64,000 bases of DNA. Origin: Hevea brasiliensis. Taxonomy: Eukaryota > Streptophyta > Magnoliopsida > Malpighiales > Euphorbiaceae. A program made the translations under genes and the position numbers. Shown in pieces: positions 20,482 to 32,884 of the stretch (position 1 is the first letter of the stretch; each line of letters opens with the position of its first letter). The stretch covers positions 38,651,593 to 38,715,592 of the forward strand of contig NC_079496.1 in the NCBI RefSeq assembly GCF_030052815.1, written 5' to 3'. The notes beneath the pieces are model-generated. The model had not been told where the DNA came from, did no database searches, and worked only from the letters and a program-made list of their open reading frames with translations.

Positions 20482-20943
20482 TTAGTTGATTTTCACCATG
20501 GCATTGCATTCATTTAGATCACTTGCATTCATTTTTTGTTTGTCATTATTATCCAAATAATAAAGACCATCATTCATATAACCAGAATAAACATATTTCT
20601 TTCCGAAATGAATATTGCAAACATCATCTATGAACTGAAATTCATAGCCATTTCTAGTCAAACTAGATATAGAAATGATGTTCTTAAAAGCATCAAGTAC
20701 ATATAAAATATTATCCAAACACAAAACATGTCCTGACATATAAAAAGATTTAGAAACTATGGCTAAAGCTTTAATAATTGAGCCATTGCCAATCCGGACT
20801 CTAACATCTCGAGAACGCAATCTGCTTTTATTTGTTAGTTCCTGCATATCATAAGAAATGTGAGAACTGGCACCAGTATCTAAAACCCAAGCTGTAGATG
20901 AACTATGAGTATCATCAGAATCTAAATAACAAGATATGGACAT
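20482..20943 (-). pseudogene. Element H protease and pre-integrase region
   Basis: STAWVLDTGASSHIS is the copia protease active site (D-T-G). It is followed by IGNGSIIKALAIV and the GAG-pre-integrase stretch (LCLDNILYVLDAFKNIISIS, MNDGLYYLDNND). The frame stops at 20482, before the integrase zinc region. Confidence 0.85.
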
Positions 20944-21482
20944 TCCGAAGGTCTATCCTTCTTGTCCTTCAGAGAAGCAAGATAGTCTGGGTAGTTCCTC
21001 TTCCAGTGCCCATCCTTTTGGCAGTGGAAACACTTTCCTTTGCCTCCATCAGCTTTAATATTCCCTTTCTGTTTAGCTATTTTCTTGGAAGGACCAGGAA
21101 TTTGAGGTTTCCTTTTCTTATTGCCCTTCTTCTTGCTGGACTTTCTAGTAGAAGAAGATGCAATCAAAGCTACCTCTTTTCCTTTATTGCCCGGCATATT
21201 CTTTTGGGCAATAACCAGCATGTTGAGTAAACCAGCCAAGGTGCATTCCTGTTTAGTCATATCGAAATTTGTCACAAAATTCCCAAAAGACTTAGAAAAG
21301 GACTGAAGGACCAAATCCTTCTGCAGTTGGAAATCCATGTTAAAGTCAAGATGTTCTAGCTGCTCAATTAGCCGAATCATCTTGTGGACATGATTCGCAA
21401 CATTCTGTCCCTCAGACATCCTCATGAGGAACAGCTGCCTAGATATCTCATACCTAGCATTCCTACTGTGCTCACCATACAA
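20922..21482 (-). pseudogene. Element H gag, main part with zinc knuckle
   Basis: 186 codons: the UBN2-type gag region (RQLFLMRMSEGQNVANHVHK, LEHLDFNMDFQLQKDLVLQS), then a Lys-rich basic stretch and the zinc knuckle CFHCQKDGHWKRNYP, in which the last Cys of CCHC is Tyr here but Cys in G. The frame then overlaps the protease frame, separated by a shift. Confidence 0.85.
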
Positions 21483-21529
21483 CTCTTGTAGGTGAAGGAG
21501 GATCTCACCGCACTCTGCATGTTCTCATG

Positions 21530-21802
21530 CTACTTCTGTAACTCATTACTCATGGAAGCAAGCATGTAACACTTAGCTCTCATATCATGCTCCTTCCACT
21601 TGTCCAAAGTTTCATGTTCCTCTTGGGTGGCCTCTGGAGGTAAGGGACCAGGAACATTTGAGTCTAGAACATATCCTATATGTTCAAGGTTCAGGACAAG
21701 TTTCAAATTTCTTAGCCAATCAGACAGATTAGGTCCTGTCAACCTATTGCGATCAAGTATGGTTGCAAGGATATTGGATGGTGGTGGTTGTACTGTGCTC
21801 AT
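21530..21802 (-). pseudogene. Element H gag N-terminus
   Basis: Starts at an ATG as MSTVQPPPSNILATILDRNR, then LTGPNLSDWLRNLKLVLNLE, the usual N-terminal pattern of plant copia gag. It ends after NELQK at a TAG likely derived from CAG, followed by a frame shift before the main gag part. G lacks this part because F cut it off. Confidence 0.85.
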
Positions 21803-23594
21803 TATTATAAAAAAATTAACTGCAGAAAATAACTAGATTAATTAGTAAATGTATCATGTAATTAACCAAAATGATTATGGTCTTTTAATCAAATTGGTCC
21901 TCCCATTAACTTAGCAAATCCTACACTTCCAAAGTAGGAAACGAAAATCCTAGTTGGATGGATTTCTAGTGGGTGATTGAATTCTTATAATTCTATTGAT
22001 CATCCTGAGGTACATCCATTATTGGAATTACAATAAACTATAAGTAAGCAACTCCATGCCCATCACATCTCATGTGAGGTTCAATTCTTTACCTAGCCCC
22101 TAATGCTCAAAATCTCAGGTACATCCATTATTGACTTATCTTGCATTAGTTAAGTTGATCCAATTGAGCCAGTAATTATGCAAATAATTTTAATGTCCTC
22201 AGGTACATCCAATATTGGCCACCAAACCATTTACATATTTACAACATCTCATGCTTAACAATTATTCTAAAGAAAATCTCTTAAATTAATTGCATCTTAT
22301 GCAAGTATTTAAAATTTCTTAAAATAATTGCCTCAATGGAGGGCCCATGTTATAATTATTTTAATTATAGCATTTTCAACTTAATCATTTGTTTGGAAAA
22401 TTTTATGGTCGTCCTAATTACTATTAAGGTCTCACTTTGCACATTATCCATTTAGCATGCATATACCATATACTTGCATACATTCACATACATCTCATGC
22501 ATTCATGGATAAACTGTAAATATGGTATGATCATGGACTTTCTAAGGGATTCAATTCTGAGCCACCAAGAATTGAATCAGGGTATTCCTAGGTGCATTTC
22601 ATTCATTCATTTTACAAGAGTTGCTGAAGGAATACATAATCAACACTTGATCTTGAATTCCTCCCACTGGTCCCACCAATGCTCTTGACCTCCTTGATCT
22701 TCTTGCAATCCAATTATATAGTAATCCTTGGCATACCAAGGCGAATTTACAAGAACTTAAATAAATGAAATTATAACCCAAAATTATTACAACCTTAATA
22801 ATATATGTCCAAAATAAATTAAAATAAATTAATTAATTTACAATCCCAAAGAAACATAAAAGAAATAAATCCAATCACATTGGTCTTTTATAGTCCATGA
22901 TCATCCATCATGCATATCACTATTTAACAATTAAATAAAACATACATACTTAAATTAAATTGAATATCTCATATTCAACTTAAAAATCCAGATTTGAATA
23001 TGATTCAAACAAATTTAAAAATTCAGATTTGAATCACATTCAAACAAATATAAAAATTCAGATTTGAATCACATTCAAACAAATTTAAAAATTCAAATTT
23101 AAATCACATTCAAACAACCTTTAAAAATTCAGATTTGAATCAAATTCAAAAAATTTTTAAAAATCAGATTTGAATCACATTCAAACAATTTTTAAAAATT
23201 TAGATTTGAATATTATTCAAACAACTTTAAAAATTCAGATTTGAATATGATTCAAATAACTTTAAAAATTCAGCTTTGAATCATATTCAAACAACTTTTA
23301 AAATTCAAATTTGAATCACATTCAAACAATTTTTAAAATTTTGATTTGAATCAAAATTTAATTATGTGATCAAAACTTTAATTAAACAATTTAATTAGAC
23401 ATAGGATGAGCTTTTAGATTATACAATAATTGCAAATTAAAAAGCCAAATCTTGCGCACACCATGGAAGGAGCCAAACCATGCGCCTCCACCATGCCGCC
23501 ACCTTGTTCATTCCAACCAGTAATGAATTGATCAACTTTTGATCAAATCACACAATCAAATCTCATATTGAATAATCTAAATGCAAATATAGTG
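21803..23594 (-). other. Element H untranslated leader (about 1.8 kb)
   Basis: A long AT-rich region between primer site and gag start with no convincing gene. It contains three dispersed copies of a GGTACATCCATTATTGG-like word (about 22007, 22115 and 22199) and a tandem repeat array (22976-23380). F has the same kind of leader on the plus strand (63041 onward). Confidence 0.7.
22976..23380 (-). repeat. Tandem repeat array in the copia leader (H)
   Basis: Roughly ten units of about 36 bp, each built from AAAAATTCAGATTTGAATC followed by ACATTCAAACAA. Units differ by point changes and one- or two-base length shifts. The same array in opposite orientation is in F at 63289-63645, so it belongs to the element family. 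Confidence 0.82.
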
Positions 23595-23606
23595 GCTCTG
23601 ATACCA
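23595..23606 (-). other. Primer binding site of element H
   Basis: GCTCTGATACCA on the plus strand is TGGTATCAGAGC on the minus strand, two bases inside the 5' LTR end. It is the initiator Met-tRNA site, also seen in F at 63028. Confidence 0.9.
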
Positions 23607-23608
23607 AT

Positions 23609-23724
23609 TGAAGGAGCGGAAGCATGAAAAACACAAGTTTATATCATTGAGTTCAAAAATTTTCACCTAGGGTCACATGCATCATGCAAGATTTATTTTT
23701 ATCTATTTAATTTCAATGATAAAC
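23609..23724 (-). repeat. Element H 5' LTR, terminal piece next to the primer site
   Basis: Reads TGAAGGAGCGGAAGCATG, the subtype found in the H 3' LTR (5036), and is broken off after 116 bp by another LTR that starts TGAAGGAACGGAAGCGTG. The rest of this LTR resumes at about 25823. Confidence 0.8.
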
Positions 23725-25822
23725 TGAAGGAACGGAAGCGTGAAAAACACAAGTTTATACCATTGAATTCAAAAATTTTCATCTAGGGTCACATGCATCA
23801 TGCAAGATTTATTTTTATCTATTTGATTTCAATGATAAACAACATATTAAAACTCTTTTAATATGTTTTTGGATCTGTATTTGCCATTTAAGATTTTAAA
23901 ATTAATCAGATTAATTTTAGAACCCTAGATTAAATCAAGAACGATTACACTAACCTCTTGATGCCTTTGCGTGTGCGCCTTTGAGATTCGTCTTCAGGAC
24001 ACCAGATGTTGTCCCTCTAGCTTGTCCACACTAAGAACACCTATGGCAGCACTTGAATAGCTTCTAAAGCTTTTTCTATTAATTAGAAAATCAAGTTCTG
24101 CCTTTTAAGAGATTAAAGATGTAAACAGGACACTAGAAACAATTCCTAGTGTTCTTAATTCAAGAGATTGATGGTTAATCTCTTTGAATTGATAAGAGAT
24201 GAAGAAGAAGAGATAAAAACCCTCAAAGTGGCGTGACAAAGGAGTGTGGCTGCTGGTTGTGTTTTATTTTTCTCATAACAACACTTATATAGCTAGGTTA
24301 ACACATTAAACCCTTGCCACATGTCACCCTTTGATTAGCTCTAGGTTTAAGTGACCCAATCACATTGTGCCAAGTGTCAAACCTATATTTAATCTTGATT
24401 TTAATCATCTTACATGATTAAAAACATTTGGCAAGCTTATGTGTAATCCCATGTGTCACCATCTCATGGTGCCACGTGTCCTGTAATGAAATGACCAAAA
24501 GGCCCCTGTGTCTTAATTTTGAGTTCTCAACCCAAAATAATTATTTTCTTCTTCTAATTAATTTATATCAAATATAAATTAATTAATTAATCTCTATTAA
24601 TTAATTTCTTATTAATTAAATTCATATTTAAACACTTTAAATAAAAATTTAACTTATATTATACATCCAATAATCTAGATTTGGTTTCAAGTCATGCTAG
24701 GGACTTTGCAATCTAATTGCAAACCAAACCTATTTAATTAATCAATTAAACTCTTTAATTAATTAATTAAATCATATTTAAATAGGTGATAACTTATGTA
24801 TGTGTGTGACTTACTAGGCTCATCACTAATTGGCAATGAGACATGATATCAACTCTTAATATCATCAGAACTCTTTCTTACCATAAATGATTTTTCTAAA
24901 TCATTTTATGAACCTCATAGACCATGGTTAACACCTAGCATAGCATGCCATGGCCACCCAATTAGTAATAAGGTTTACCTTAAATGAACCTATAATCATA
25001 TGTTACCATGCACTAGAATCTCTCTATTACAAAATCCCTACTCAAGCTGGAGTCATGGTTTATGTCAAACTCCATTTGCTATGAATATTATGTTCTCTTT
25101 TAATTCCAGTTCTTGATTAAAAAGATTTTCTCATCAGAAACTCTTTTCTGAATAAATCTATCTGTCCTGGCCAGGAACTTGAAACATCAAGAATAATTAA
25201 ATGAACATAGGATTTTATCTCTATTTACTTAGAGGAATAGATTCCATCTTGATCAACACCTACCTCCATATATAACTAGTAGGAGCCAACAGATGCCCAT
25301 ATACCCATACGCAGTACAAGTATGAAAACAATATCAAACTCAAACTACCTATATACAAGATAACTGTGCTATCTCAGGTCTAAAGATTATATGCACTGAT
25401 ATGATTTATGACAAAACATTGACAAGAGTAAACTCCATGTGCTTGTCATAAGTGTCACTGGTTCGGCCTACTTATCATTTATAAGTGCCTATCATGTTTG
25501 TTATATGGCATGAGACTCACCATTCCATCTTATTTATATCTCATATAAATAACTTGGGAACAAACATGAATACAATCTTTCTGGATAAGTCATGTCCTTA
25601 TTATGAAGTATCCTCGATTGTGAACCTATTTATGATACTTCGTGCTAGAAATATTGTCACTCATATTCTTAACAACTTAAGAATAATATTTCTAGCAAAG
25701 TATCAATGGACCTTTTCTATTACACATAAATATATTATGTAAACGGAAAAGTGGAAATGCCTTTTATTAATAAAAATATGTACAAGATACATACTAAATG
25801 ATATGCTCTAGGGCATACTACT
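23725..25822 (-). repeat. Solo copia LTR of the G/F subtype inside the H 5' LTR
   Basis: A nearly full LTR (about 2.1 kb) without any internal region. Its subtype markers (GAACGG...GCGTG start, GTGGCGTGACAAAG, intact G-box at 24473-24478) match the G and F LTRs rather than H. The far end lacks the last four bases, reading CATACTACTAG, and about 60 bp of the host LTR is missing there, so the junction was eroded after insertion. Confidence 0.75.
24473..24478 (-). promoter_or_regulatory. G-box/ABRE-like motif in copia LTR
   Basis: CACGTG within GCCACGTGTC, upstream of the TATA motif (24284-24292) in the direction of copia transcription. Also intact in G (55954-55959) and F (62268-62273). In H-type LTRs it is CACATG (5761-5766, 26422-26427), a single G-to-A change. 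Such sites bind bZIP/bHLH factors in plants; activity here is inferred. Confidence 0.42.
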
Positions 25823-27774
25823 AGAATTAATCAGATTTTAGAATTAATCAGATTAACTTTAGAACCCTAGATTAGATCAAGAACAAGTGCAGTAACCTCT
25901 TAATACACTACAGTGTGTTTGGCACCTTTGGGATACGTCTTTAGGACACCAGATGTTGTCCCTCTAGCTTGTCCACACCAAGATCACCTATGGCAGCCCT
26001 TGAACAGCTTTTAAAGCTTTTTCTATTAATTAAAAAATCAAGTTTTGCCTTTTAAGAGATTAAGATGTAAATAGGACACTAGAAATAATTTATAGTATTT
26101 TTAATTCAAGAGATTGTTTGCTAATCTCTTGGAATTGATGAGAGATGAAGAAGAAGAGAGAATGGCAGCCTAAAGGGTGGCGGCACAAAGGGAGACAGTA
26201 GCTGGTTATATTTTGTTCTTTTATCTTTACACTTATATAGCTAGGTCACCACTTAAAACCCTTGCCACCGGTTACCTTTTGATTGGCTCTAGGTTTAATT
26301 GACCCAATCACATTATGCCAAGTGTCAAACCTATATTTAATCTTAATTTTAATAATCTTACAGGATTAAAAGACATTTGGCAAGCTTATGTTTAGTGCCA
26401 TGTGTCACCATCTCATGGTGCCACATGTCACCCTGTGAAATGACCAAAATGCCCCTGTGTCTTAATTTTGAGTTCTCAACCTAAAATAATTATTTCTCTT
26501 CTTCTAATCAATTTATATCAAATACAAATCAATTAATTAATCTTTATTAATTAATTTCTCATTAATTAAATTTATATTTAAACACTTTAAATATAAATTT
26601 AACTTATACTATACATCTAATAATCTAGATTTGGTTTCAAGTCATGAGAGGGACTTCGCAATCTAATTGCAAACCAAACCTATTTAATTAATCAATTAAA
26701 TTCTTTAATTAATTAATTAAATCATATTTAATTTAGTGATTACTTGTGTATGTGTGTGACTTACTAGGCTCATCACTTATCGGCAATGAGATGTGATATC
26801 AACTCTTAATATCATCAGAACTCTTTCTTACCATAAATGATTTCTCTAAACCATTTTATGCACCTCATAGACCATGTTAACAATTAGCATAGCATGCCAT
26901 GGCCACCCAATCAATAATAAGGTTTACCTTAAATGAACCTATAATCATATGTTACCATGCACTAGAATCTCTCTGTTATAAAATCTCAACTCAAGCTAGA
27001 GTCATGGCTTATGTCAAACCCCATTTGCTATGAATATTATGTTCTCTTTTAATTCCAGTTCTTGATCAAAAGATTTTCTCATTAGAAACTCTTTTCTAAT
27101 TAAATATATATGTCCTGGCCAAGAACTTGAAACATCAAGAACAATTAAATGAACATAGGATTTTATCCCTATTTACTTAGAGGAACAGATTCCATCTTGA
27201 TCAACACATACCTCCATATATAACTAGTAGGAGCCAACACATGCCCATATACCCATACACAGTACAAGTTTGAAAGTAGTATCAAACTCAAACCACCTAT
27301 ATACAAGATAACTATGCTATATCAGGTCTAAAGATTATATGCATTGATATGATTTATGACAATACAGTGACAAGAGTAAACTCCATGTGCTTGTCATAAG
27401 TGCCACTGGTTTGACCTACATATCATGTATAAGTGCCTATCATGTTTGTCATATGGCATGAGACTTACCGTTCAATCTTATTTATATCTCATGTAAATAA
27501 CTTGGGAACAAACATGAATACAATCTTTCTGGATAAGTCATGTCCTTATTGTGAAGTATCCTCGATTGTGAACCTATTTATGATACTTTATACTAGAAAT
27601 ACTATCACTCATATTCTTAACAACTTAAGAATAGAATTTCTAACAAAATATGAATGGACCTTTTCTATTACACATAACTATATTATGTAAACGGAAAAAT
27701 AGAAATGCCTTTTATTAATAAAAACATGTACAAGATACATACTAAATGATATGTTCTAGGGTATACTACTAACA
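25823..27774 (-). repeat. Element H 5' LTR, main piece
   Basis: Matches the H 3' LTR subtype (GGGTGGCGGCACAAAGGGAG near 26175) and ends CTACTAACA at the outer edge of H. A 17-bp word, AGAATTAATCAGATTTT, is duplicated at its broken inner edge. GTTGG follows, the right target-site duplication. It carries the TATA motif at 26232-26240 and the degraded G-box at 26422-26427. Confidence 0.85.
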
Positions 27775-27779
27775 GTTGG

Positions 27780-28042
27780 GACAAATACCTTCCACTAGCA
27801 GAATTTGCATACAACAATAGCTATCAAGCTAGCATACAAATGGTACCCTATGAAGCACTGTATGAGAGAAAATGCAGAACACATGTATGTTAGACTGAAT
27901 TGGGTAAAGATAAGCTAGTGGGACCAGACATGGTAAAACAGATAGAGGAAAAGGTGAAACTGATTAAGGCCAAACTGACAGAAATCTTATGCTGACTTGA
28001 AAAGAAAGGACATTGAGTATGAAGTTGGCAAGAAGGTATTTT
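27780..28042 (+). pseudogene. Element A integrase, continued between H and C
   Basis: Reads on from 5035: DKYLPLAEFAYNNSYQASIQ, PYEALYERKC, then a TAG near 27892, EEKVKLIKAKL and DIEYEVGKKVF. About 260 bp of A lie between the two insertions. It ends in ATTTT (28038-28042), the left target-site duplication of C; the right copy is ATTTC at 39205. Confidence 0.85.
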
Positions 28043-31000
28043 TGTCACACCCTACCCCTCTGTAAGGTATGGCATGATCCCGTAGTATACCTAATGAATT
28101 ACCAAACTTCATCTACTGATAACCCATTAAATACACTACAAAGGATTTTAAACCTTTTCTTATTTCTTTTTACAGTGGTGAGCACTTTTGACAGGTGTTA
28201 AATTTTTTTTTTTTTTTTTTTTTACTGAAGTGAAACCAAATAACAAATCTGAGTATTGACAATTTCTATAAAAATTTTGGCAGAGTGCCATCTGTATTTT
28301 GAATAAAACAGTTCTTCAAAAACCTGTAAAAAGCACTTCCAATATATTTCTACAATCCCAAACTCCAATAAATTTATTCAACATAACAAATTTTTCAACA
28401 TTATCAACTCAGTTCAACAATCAATTTTTCAGTGTTTCCAAAAGCTGTGATAAGATAAATATATCATAATATTTTTACAAGCCAAAATAATTTACAATTT
28501 TAGCTTACAACTGCTCAAGACCAAGTATAATATATACATATAGTGTACATACATTATAACAAAAAACTACACAATCACAATATGGTATACTTGATATACC
28601 CGGTGAAATCTCAAAATTTGGCACAAGCAGCCTACTCCGTTGCTCTATCTGCCTGTCTACCTGCGACAGCAATGAAAAAGCTATTGCTGAGCCAATGTCT
28701 TAGTGGTGCACAACATTAAGAAAAATGCAATATAAAACCATAAGCCATAAATCATATTAACTATGGATACTTAAAATCATAGTTAAATTCAAAAGGCAGA
28801 GAATGTCATAAAGAATTTAAACTCCATTTCACAATATCACAATAAATATCAATAAATTGCACACACAGCTTAATCATGTTTCCAAGGTCCAATTCATCCC
28901 AAAAGCCAATGGCTAGTGAAGAATAACATAGCTAGCTAGCAAAAATATGAGTACTCATCCTATTCATCCTCAATAGGCACACACCTCAACACTTCAGCCA
29001 GAGAGGGAATTAAAAGTCAATTCATCCCACTAGATAAGCTAGCGAGGAATTCAGTCAATATACATGATACCTGTGGTTTCAAACCATTTACAATGTTTTC
29101 AAGCAATAAGTATCCATCAAATATCATTCAAACAAATTTTCACAATTTAAACAATAACAGACAAATTGTCATAATTCATTTCAATTCAAAATTCACAAGA
29201 AATAACTATTGTGCACAAACCTCTGAAGTGTAACCTCTTGGCCCTGATCCAGTGTTTTCTTTCCCTTCCCTGAGTCTTTGCTAACTGAAACACACAATTT
29301 GAAGTATTTTAGTACTCATTTAAACCGTCTCTAACAATAAGGTTTAATAATTAATTTATTTAATTCAATTATTTTCCTTAGTCAATCTATGTATTATTGC
29401 ACTCGGGGCAAAATTTCGAGTCATTTTGAGTTGTATAGGCCAAGATATAGTCAATTTACTAAAGCTGGATAGATTGCACTAAAATGGCAATTTTAGGTTA
29501 TTTTTAGGTCATTTCTGGTTCTGGCAGTTTTTGTACCCGAACTTGTGCAAGCTATTTGAATTACTTATGGTCATTTATGGGTTTTTGGTGTCTTCATAAG
29601 AGTTGTAGCTCTAGGTATAATCTATTCATGGTAAAGATTTCAGGTTATTTGGACCTGTTTTGAGTGAGTTATGGCCAAAACACTAACTGCTGCCCAAATG
29701 GTCAATTTCCAGGCTTTCAAGTCACTAATCCGGATTTGGTCATTTTTCTAGTCACTTTCTGGACATAATTTAGGTAGGCTTTCTTCATGAAAGTTGGCAC
29801 ATTTTGTGCCTAGTTTCACCTCCAATTGGCCTTATACCAATTGAAGCCACACACTTAAGGTTACAGGTCCATTTGCACACTGCCCTCTACATGCTTTTCA
29901 AACACCAAACCAAACACATGTTTACCAATTACATCTTCACTTCCCCACAACATTCTGCATTTGGCACTAACCAAAACCATTCAATTCTTATAGGTTAACT
30001 TGGACAGAATATAACCACTTCAAAATACACCAAATGCAGTCACAATTCACAAAGTTCAATCCCAACAATATATACACATAAATACTTCAATTATCACACA
30101 TATTTCCATCATCAAATTACATACCTATCACTATTATTCCACACACATAGGCTGCCATTTTTTTGTACAATACTTCAACAATTTCATGAATTTGAACATT
30201 ACCAATTTACATTTTGAGGCTGCCAAAAAATTACACATACACATCAACTTCCATTTTCACTTTTCAAGCTTACAAATCAAACTTTATACATGAAAACCAA
30301 CTCTAATATATTTAAACACTTAATTTAACATCTCAAACAACCATTTACATGCAAAGACAAGCTGTACATCATGAATTTCCATGGCTGCCGAAATGCTCTG
30401 TCACCAATAATTCATCAAACCTCAAACTTCTTCCATAATTCAACTACCCACAACCTTAGTTACACTTTTAATAAAACAGGAATTGAAAATAACCACTTAT
30501 CTCTTTTGAAGCTTCTTTAAAACTCACCAAAACTTATCTTTCTTACTCTCTTATTGCTGCCCAAAGTGTGTAGGTAAGGCTTAGTGAAGGAACCTAGTGA
30601 AAAAGGTGACTTGATCAAGGTTGCATGGAGGTCCTTCCATGGCCAGTAATGGTGATTTGGAATGGAGCTTGTATTCGGCCAAAGTGAATTTGTGAGGAAG
30701 AAGATGATGTTGAGCTGTCCACTAAGGCCTTATATATGGCCACTTAATACATAGTTAGTGGACCACTTAATAAATAATTAGTGGAGGACTCAGTTAGCTT
30801 AATGATTAATTAATTTCCAATTTCTTTCATTTCCAATTAGGACACAATTCTTTCACTATTTACATTAGGTACCACTCTTTTAATTTTCATGACATTTTCA
30901 AAGTTTAATATCATTTATTTTTAATGGAAATTTAGGTCAAAAGGCAACTCGAGATGTCAAATAACCACAATGCCCTTATTCGGGTTGCATTCCTGAATTT

Positions 31001-31402
31001 TTCGGTAACACCAAGTTTTGTCATTTTCTCGATTTCTCGTTTTTCTTTGTACTAATTAATTAATTTTTCTTTGATATTTCTAATGGCATTTATACTTGAA
31101 TAAGTCTTTAATTATGTCTCGAAACTAGATTTCGAGGGTTCCCTGCAGTCTTGGGGTCGGCTATTGCCCACGCCGTAACTTCCCCGTGTGGTCACCCATC
31201 GCTATGGTTTTCGGCTTGTTTAACTTGGTTACATTTCATTGCTATTATTTTTCCTTTGTTTTTCTTGTATTTCCCTCTATTGTATTTCATTATTTCATAT
31301 CTCCTCACCAATATTTAAGTGTAGTTCTAGGCATCCTAGCTGTCCGGACAAACACTGGTTACCGGAACAGTAGAATGCACTATCCAACATAAGGGTGTTA
31401 CA
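28043..31402 (-). repeat. Element C 3' LTR
   Basis: Plus-strand ends TGTCACACCCTACCCC and GGGTGTTACA; 3360 bp. It has a T-run at 28201-28223. Relative to the 5' LTR it lacks about 240 bp near 29390 (the stretch matching 36930-37200). No gene seen; antisense open frames such as 29804-29998 recur in the other LTRs but show no domain. Confidence 0.93.
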
Positions 31403-31415
31403 ATTCTCCCCCCCT
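31403..31415 (-). other. Polypurine tract of element C
   Basis: On the minus strand GGGGGGGAGAAT runs into the LTR start TGTAACACC. D has the corresponding tract at 42752-42763. Confidence 0.7.
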
Positions 31416-31512
31416 TAAAATAAATTTCGTCTCGAAATTTTACCTGGCATCAGTTTCTGAACAGTTGTGGATGCTATCTCCTCATGTCCTCTTCACGTTC
31501 CCAATTAGCTTC

Positions 31513-32181
31513 CTAGCCTGAATGATGGTTCCACAACACTTTAACTAGGTGTATCTGTTTATTCCTCAACTGCTTCACCTCATATGCCAGAATTTCTATG
31601 GGTTCTTCCTCATATGAGAGGTCTGAATTTACCTCAATCTCTTCAACTGATAGAACATGAGATGGGTCAGATCTGTACCTTCTTAACATGGACAAATGGA
31701 AGACACTGTGTATCCATTCTCGCTCTAGAGGTAATGCCAACCGATATGCCAAAGGACCCACTCTTTCCAAAACCTCATATGGTCCGATGAAACAAGGATC
31801 TAGTTTCCCCTTTCTGCCAAATCTCATAATCCTCTTCCAAGGAGAAACTTTGAGGAATACCTTATCACCCACTGCATATTCAATATCTCTTCTCTTCATA
31901 TCAATATAGCACTTTTAACGGTCTGATGTAGCCATGAGTCGATCTCTGATTAATCTGATCTTTTCCTCTGTCTGTTGAACAATTACTGGCCCAATCATCT
32001 TTCTTTCACCTACTTCATCCCAACATAGGGGAGTTCTGCACTTTCTGCCATACAATGCTTCATATGGAGGCATCCCAATGCTTGATTGGTTGCTGTTGTT
32101 ATAAGCAAACTCAATCAAAGGCAAGTGTATATCCCAACTACCTTCAAACTCAATCACACAAGCCCATAGCATATCCTCCAA
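31513..32181 (-). pseudogene. Element C integrase C-terminal half with chromodomain
   Basis: Minus strand: LEDMLWACVIEFEGSWDIHL, then EALYGRKCRTPLCWDEVGER (to 31915). A frame change follows, then AVGDKVFLKVSPWKRIMRFG, the GPY/F module GPYEVLERVGPLAYRLALP, and the chromodomain start VKVLWNHHSG ending at a stop (31513). C reads from the catalytic core into LEDML with no insert, which defines the intron-free state. Confidence 0.87.
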
Positions 32182-32214
32182 TATCTGAATTATCCTATCA
32201 GACTGGCCATCTGT

Positions 32215-32884
32215 CTATGGGTGGAATGCTGTGCTGAACTTCAATCTAGTTCCTAGGGCTCTCTGAAGACTACTCCATAATCTAGAAGTGAACCTAGGAT
32301 CTCTGTCTGATACAATCGATACTGGCACTCCACGCAATTTTACAATCTCATTTATGTACAATCTGGCCAATCTCTCCAAACTATAGTCCATCCGGACTAG
32401 CAGAAAGTGAGCAGACTTGGTTGGTCTGTCAACTATAACCCATACTGCATCATGAATATTTTGTATCCTCGGAAGTCCCATCATAAAATTCATAGTTATC
32501 CATTCCCATTTCCACTTTGGTATTGGCAATGGATGTAACAAACCAGCTGGAACTTGATGTTCTGCCTTCACTTGCTGATAAGTTAGGCATTTAGAGGCAA
32601 AATCAGCTACATCCCTTTTTATACCCATCCACCAGTAATGCTCTTTTAGCCCTCTGTACATTTTAGTTCCACCAGGGTGCATAGCAAAAGGAGACTCATG
32701 TGCTTCCTTCATAAATATCTGTCTCAATTCCACATTACTAGGAACACAAATTCTACCATGATGTAGTAGTAAACCATCATCCCTCACAAAAAATTTAAGT
32801 TTCTTGCCCTACTGGACTTCTTTCAGCAGCTTCTGATATTTTTCATCACTCTGAGTAGCCATTCTAATCTAATCAATCAACACT
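32215..32884 (-). pseudogene. Element C integrase N-terminal region and catalytic core
   Basis: Open 32215-32787. It has the zinc region ([17 protein letters not shown] ... CLTYQQVKA, with the second Cys changed to Tyr) and core motifs MNFMMGLPR (first Asp changed to Asn), [13 protein letters not shown] and AFHP. Loss of the first catalytic Asp and of the zinc Cys would inactivate it even if expressed. Confidence 0.87.

Larger units (their letters stand above)
5036..27774 (-). mobile_element. Element H: Ty1/copia retrotransposon, split by gypsy B and a solo LTR
   Basis: Minus-strand copia element inserted in integrase of element A. Read on the minus strand the order is 5' LTR (27774 down to 23609, interrupted), primer site, leader, gag, protease, integrase, RT, RNase H, polypurine tract, 3' LTR (7114 down to 5036). 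Target-site duplication is GCTGG (5031-5035) against GTTGG (27775-27779), one C-to-T apart in CTG context. Removing B (9155-19835 plus one CATAA) rejoins the integrase in one piece. The gag-integrase-RT order and motifs resemble Tork/Angela-type copia; that lineage call is moderate. Confidence 0.9.

Noticed and set aside
22976..23380. CRISPR-like array
   Set aside because: Units abut without unique spacers, the setting is a plant retrotransposon leader, and no cas genes exist.
23725..27774. Two tandem copies of one H LTR created by duplication
   Set aside because: Subtype markers differ: the middle unit matches G/F while the two outer pieces match H, favouring insertion of a solo LTR.
28201..28223. 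Poly-T run as the poly-A tail of a LINE or SINE
   Set aside because: It lies inside a gypsy LTR and the other LTR copies have shorter T-runs at the same spot, with no target duplication around it.
29804..29998. Antisense frames in C and D LTRs with similar peptides (also 37675, 41241, 49114)
   Set aside because: Lengths vary (64-74 codons), frames end at different places, and no domain is visible; shared descent of the LTR explains the likeness.
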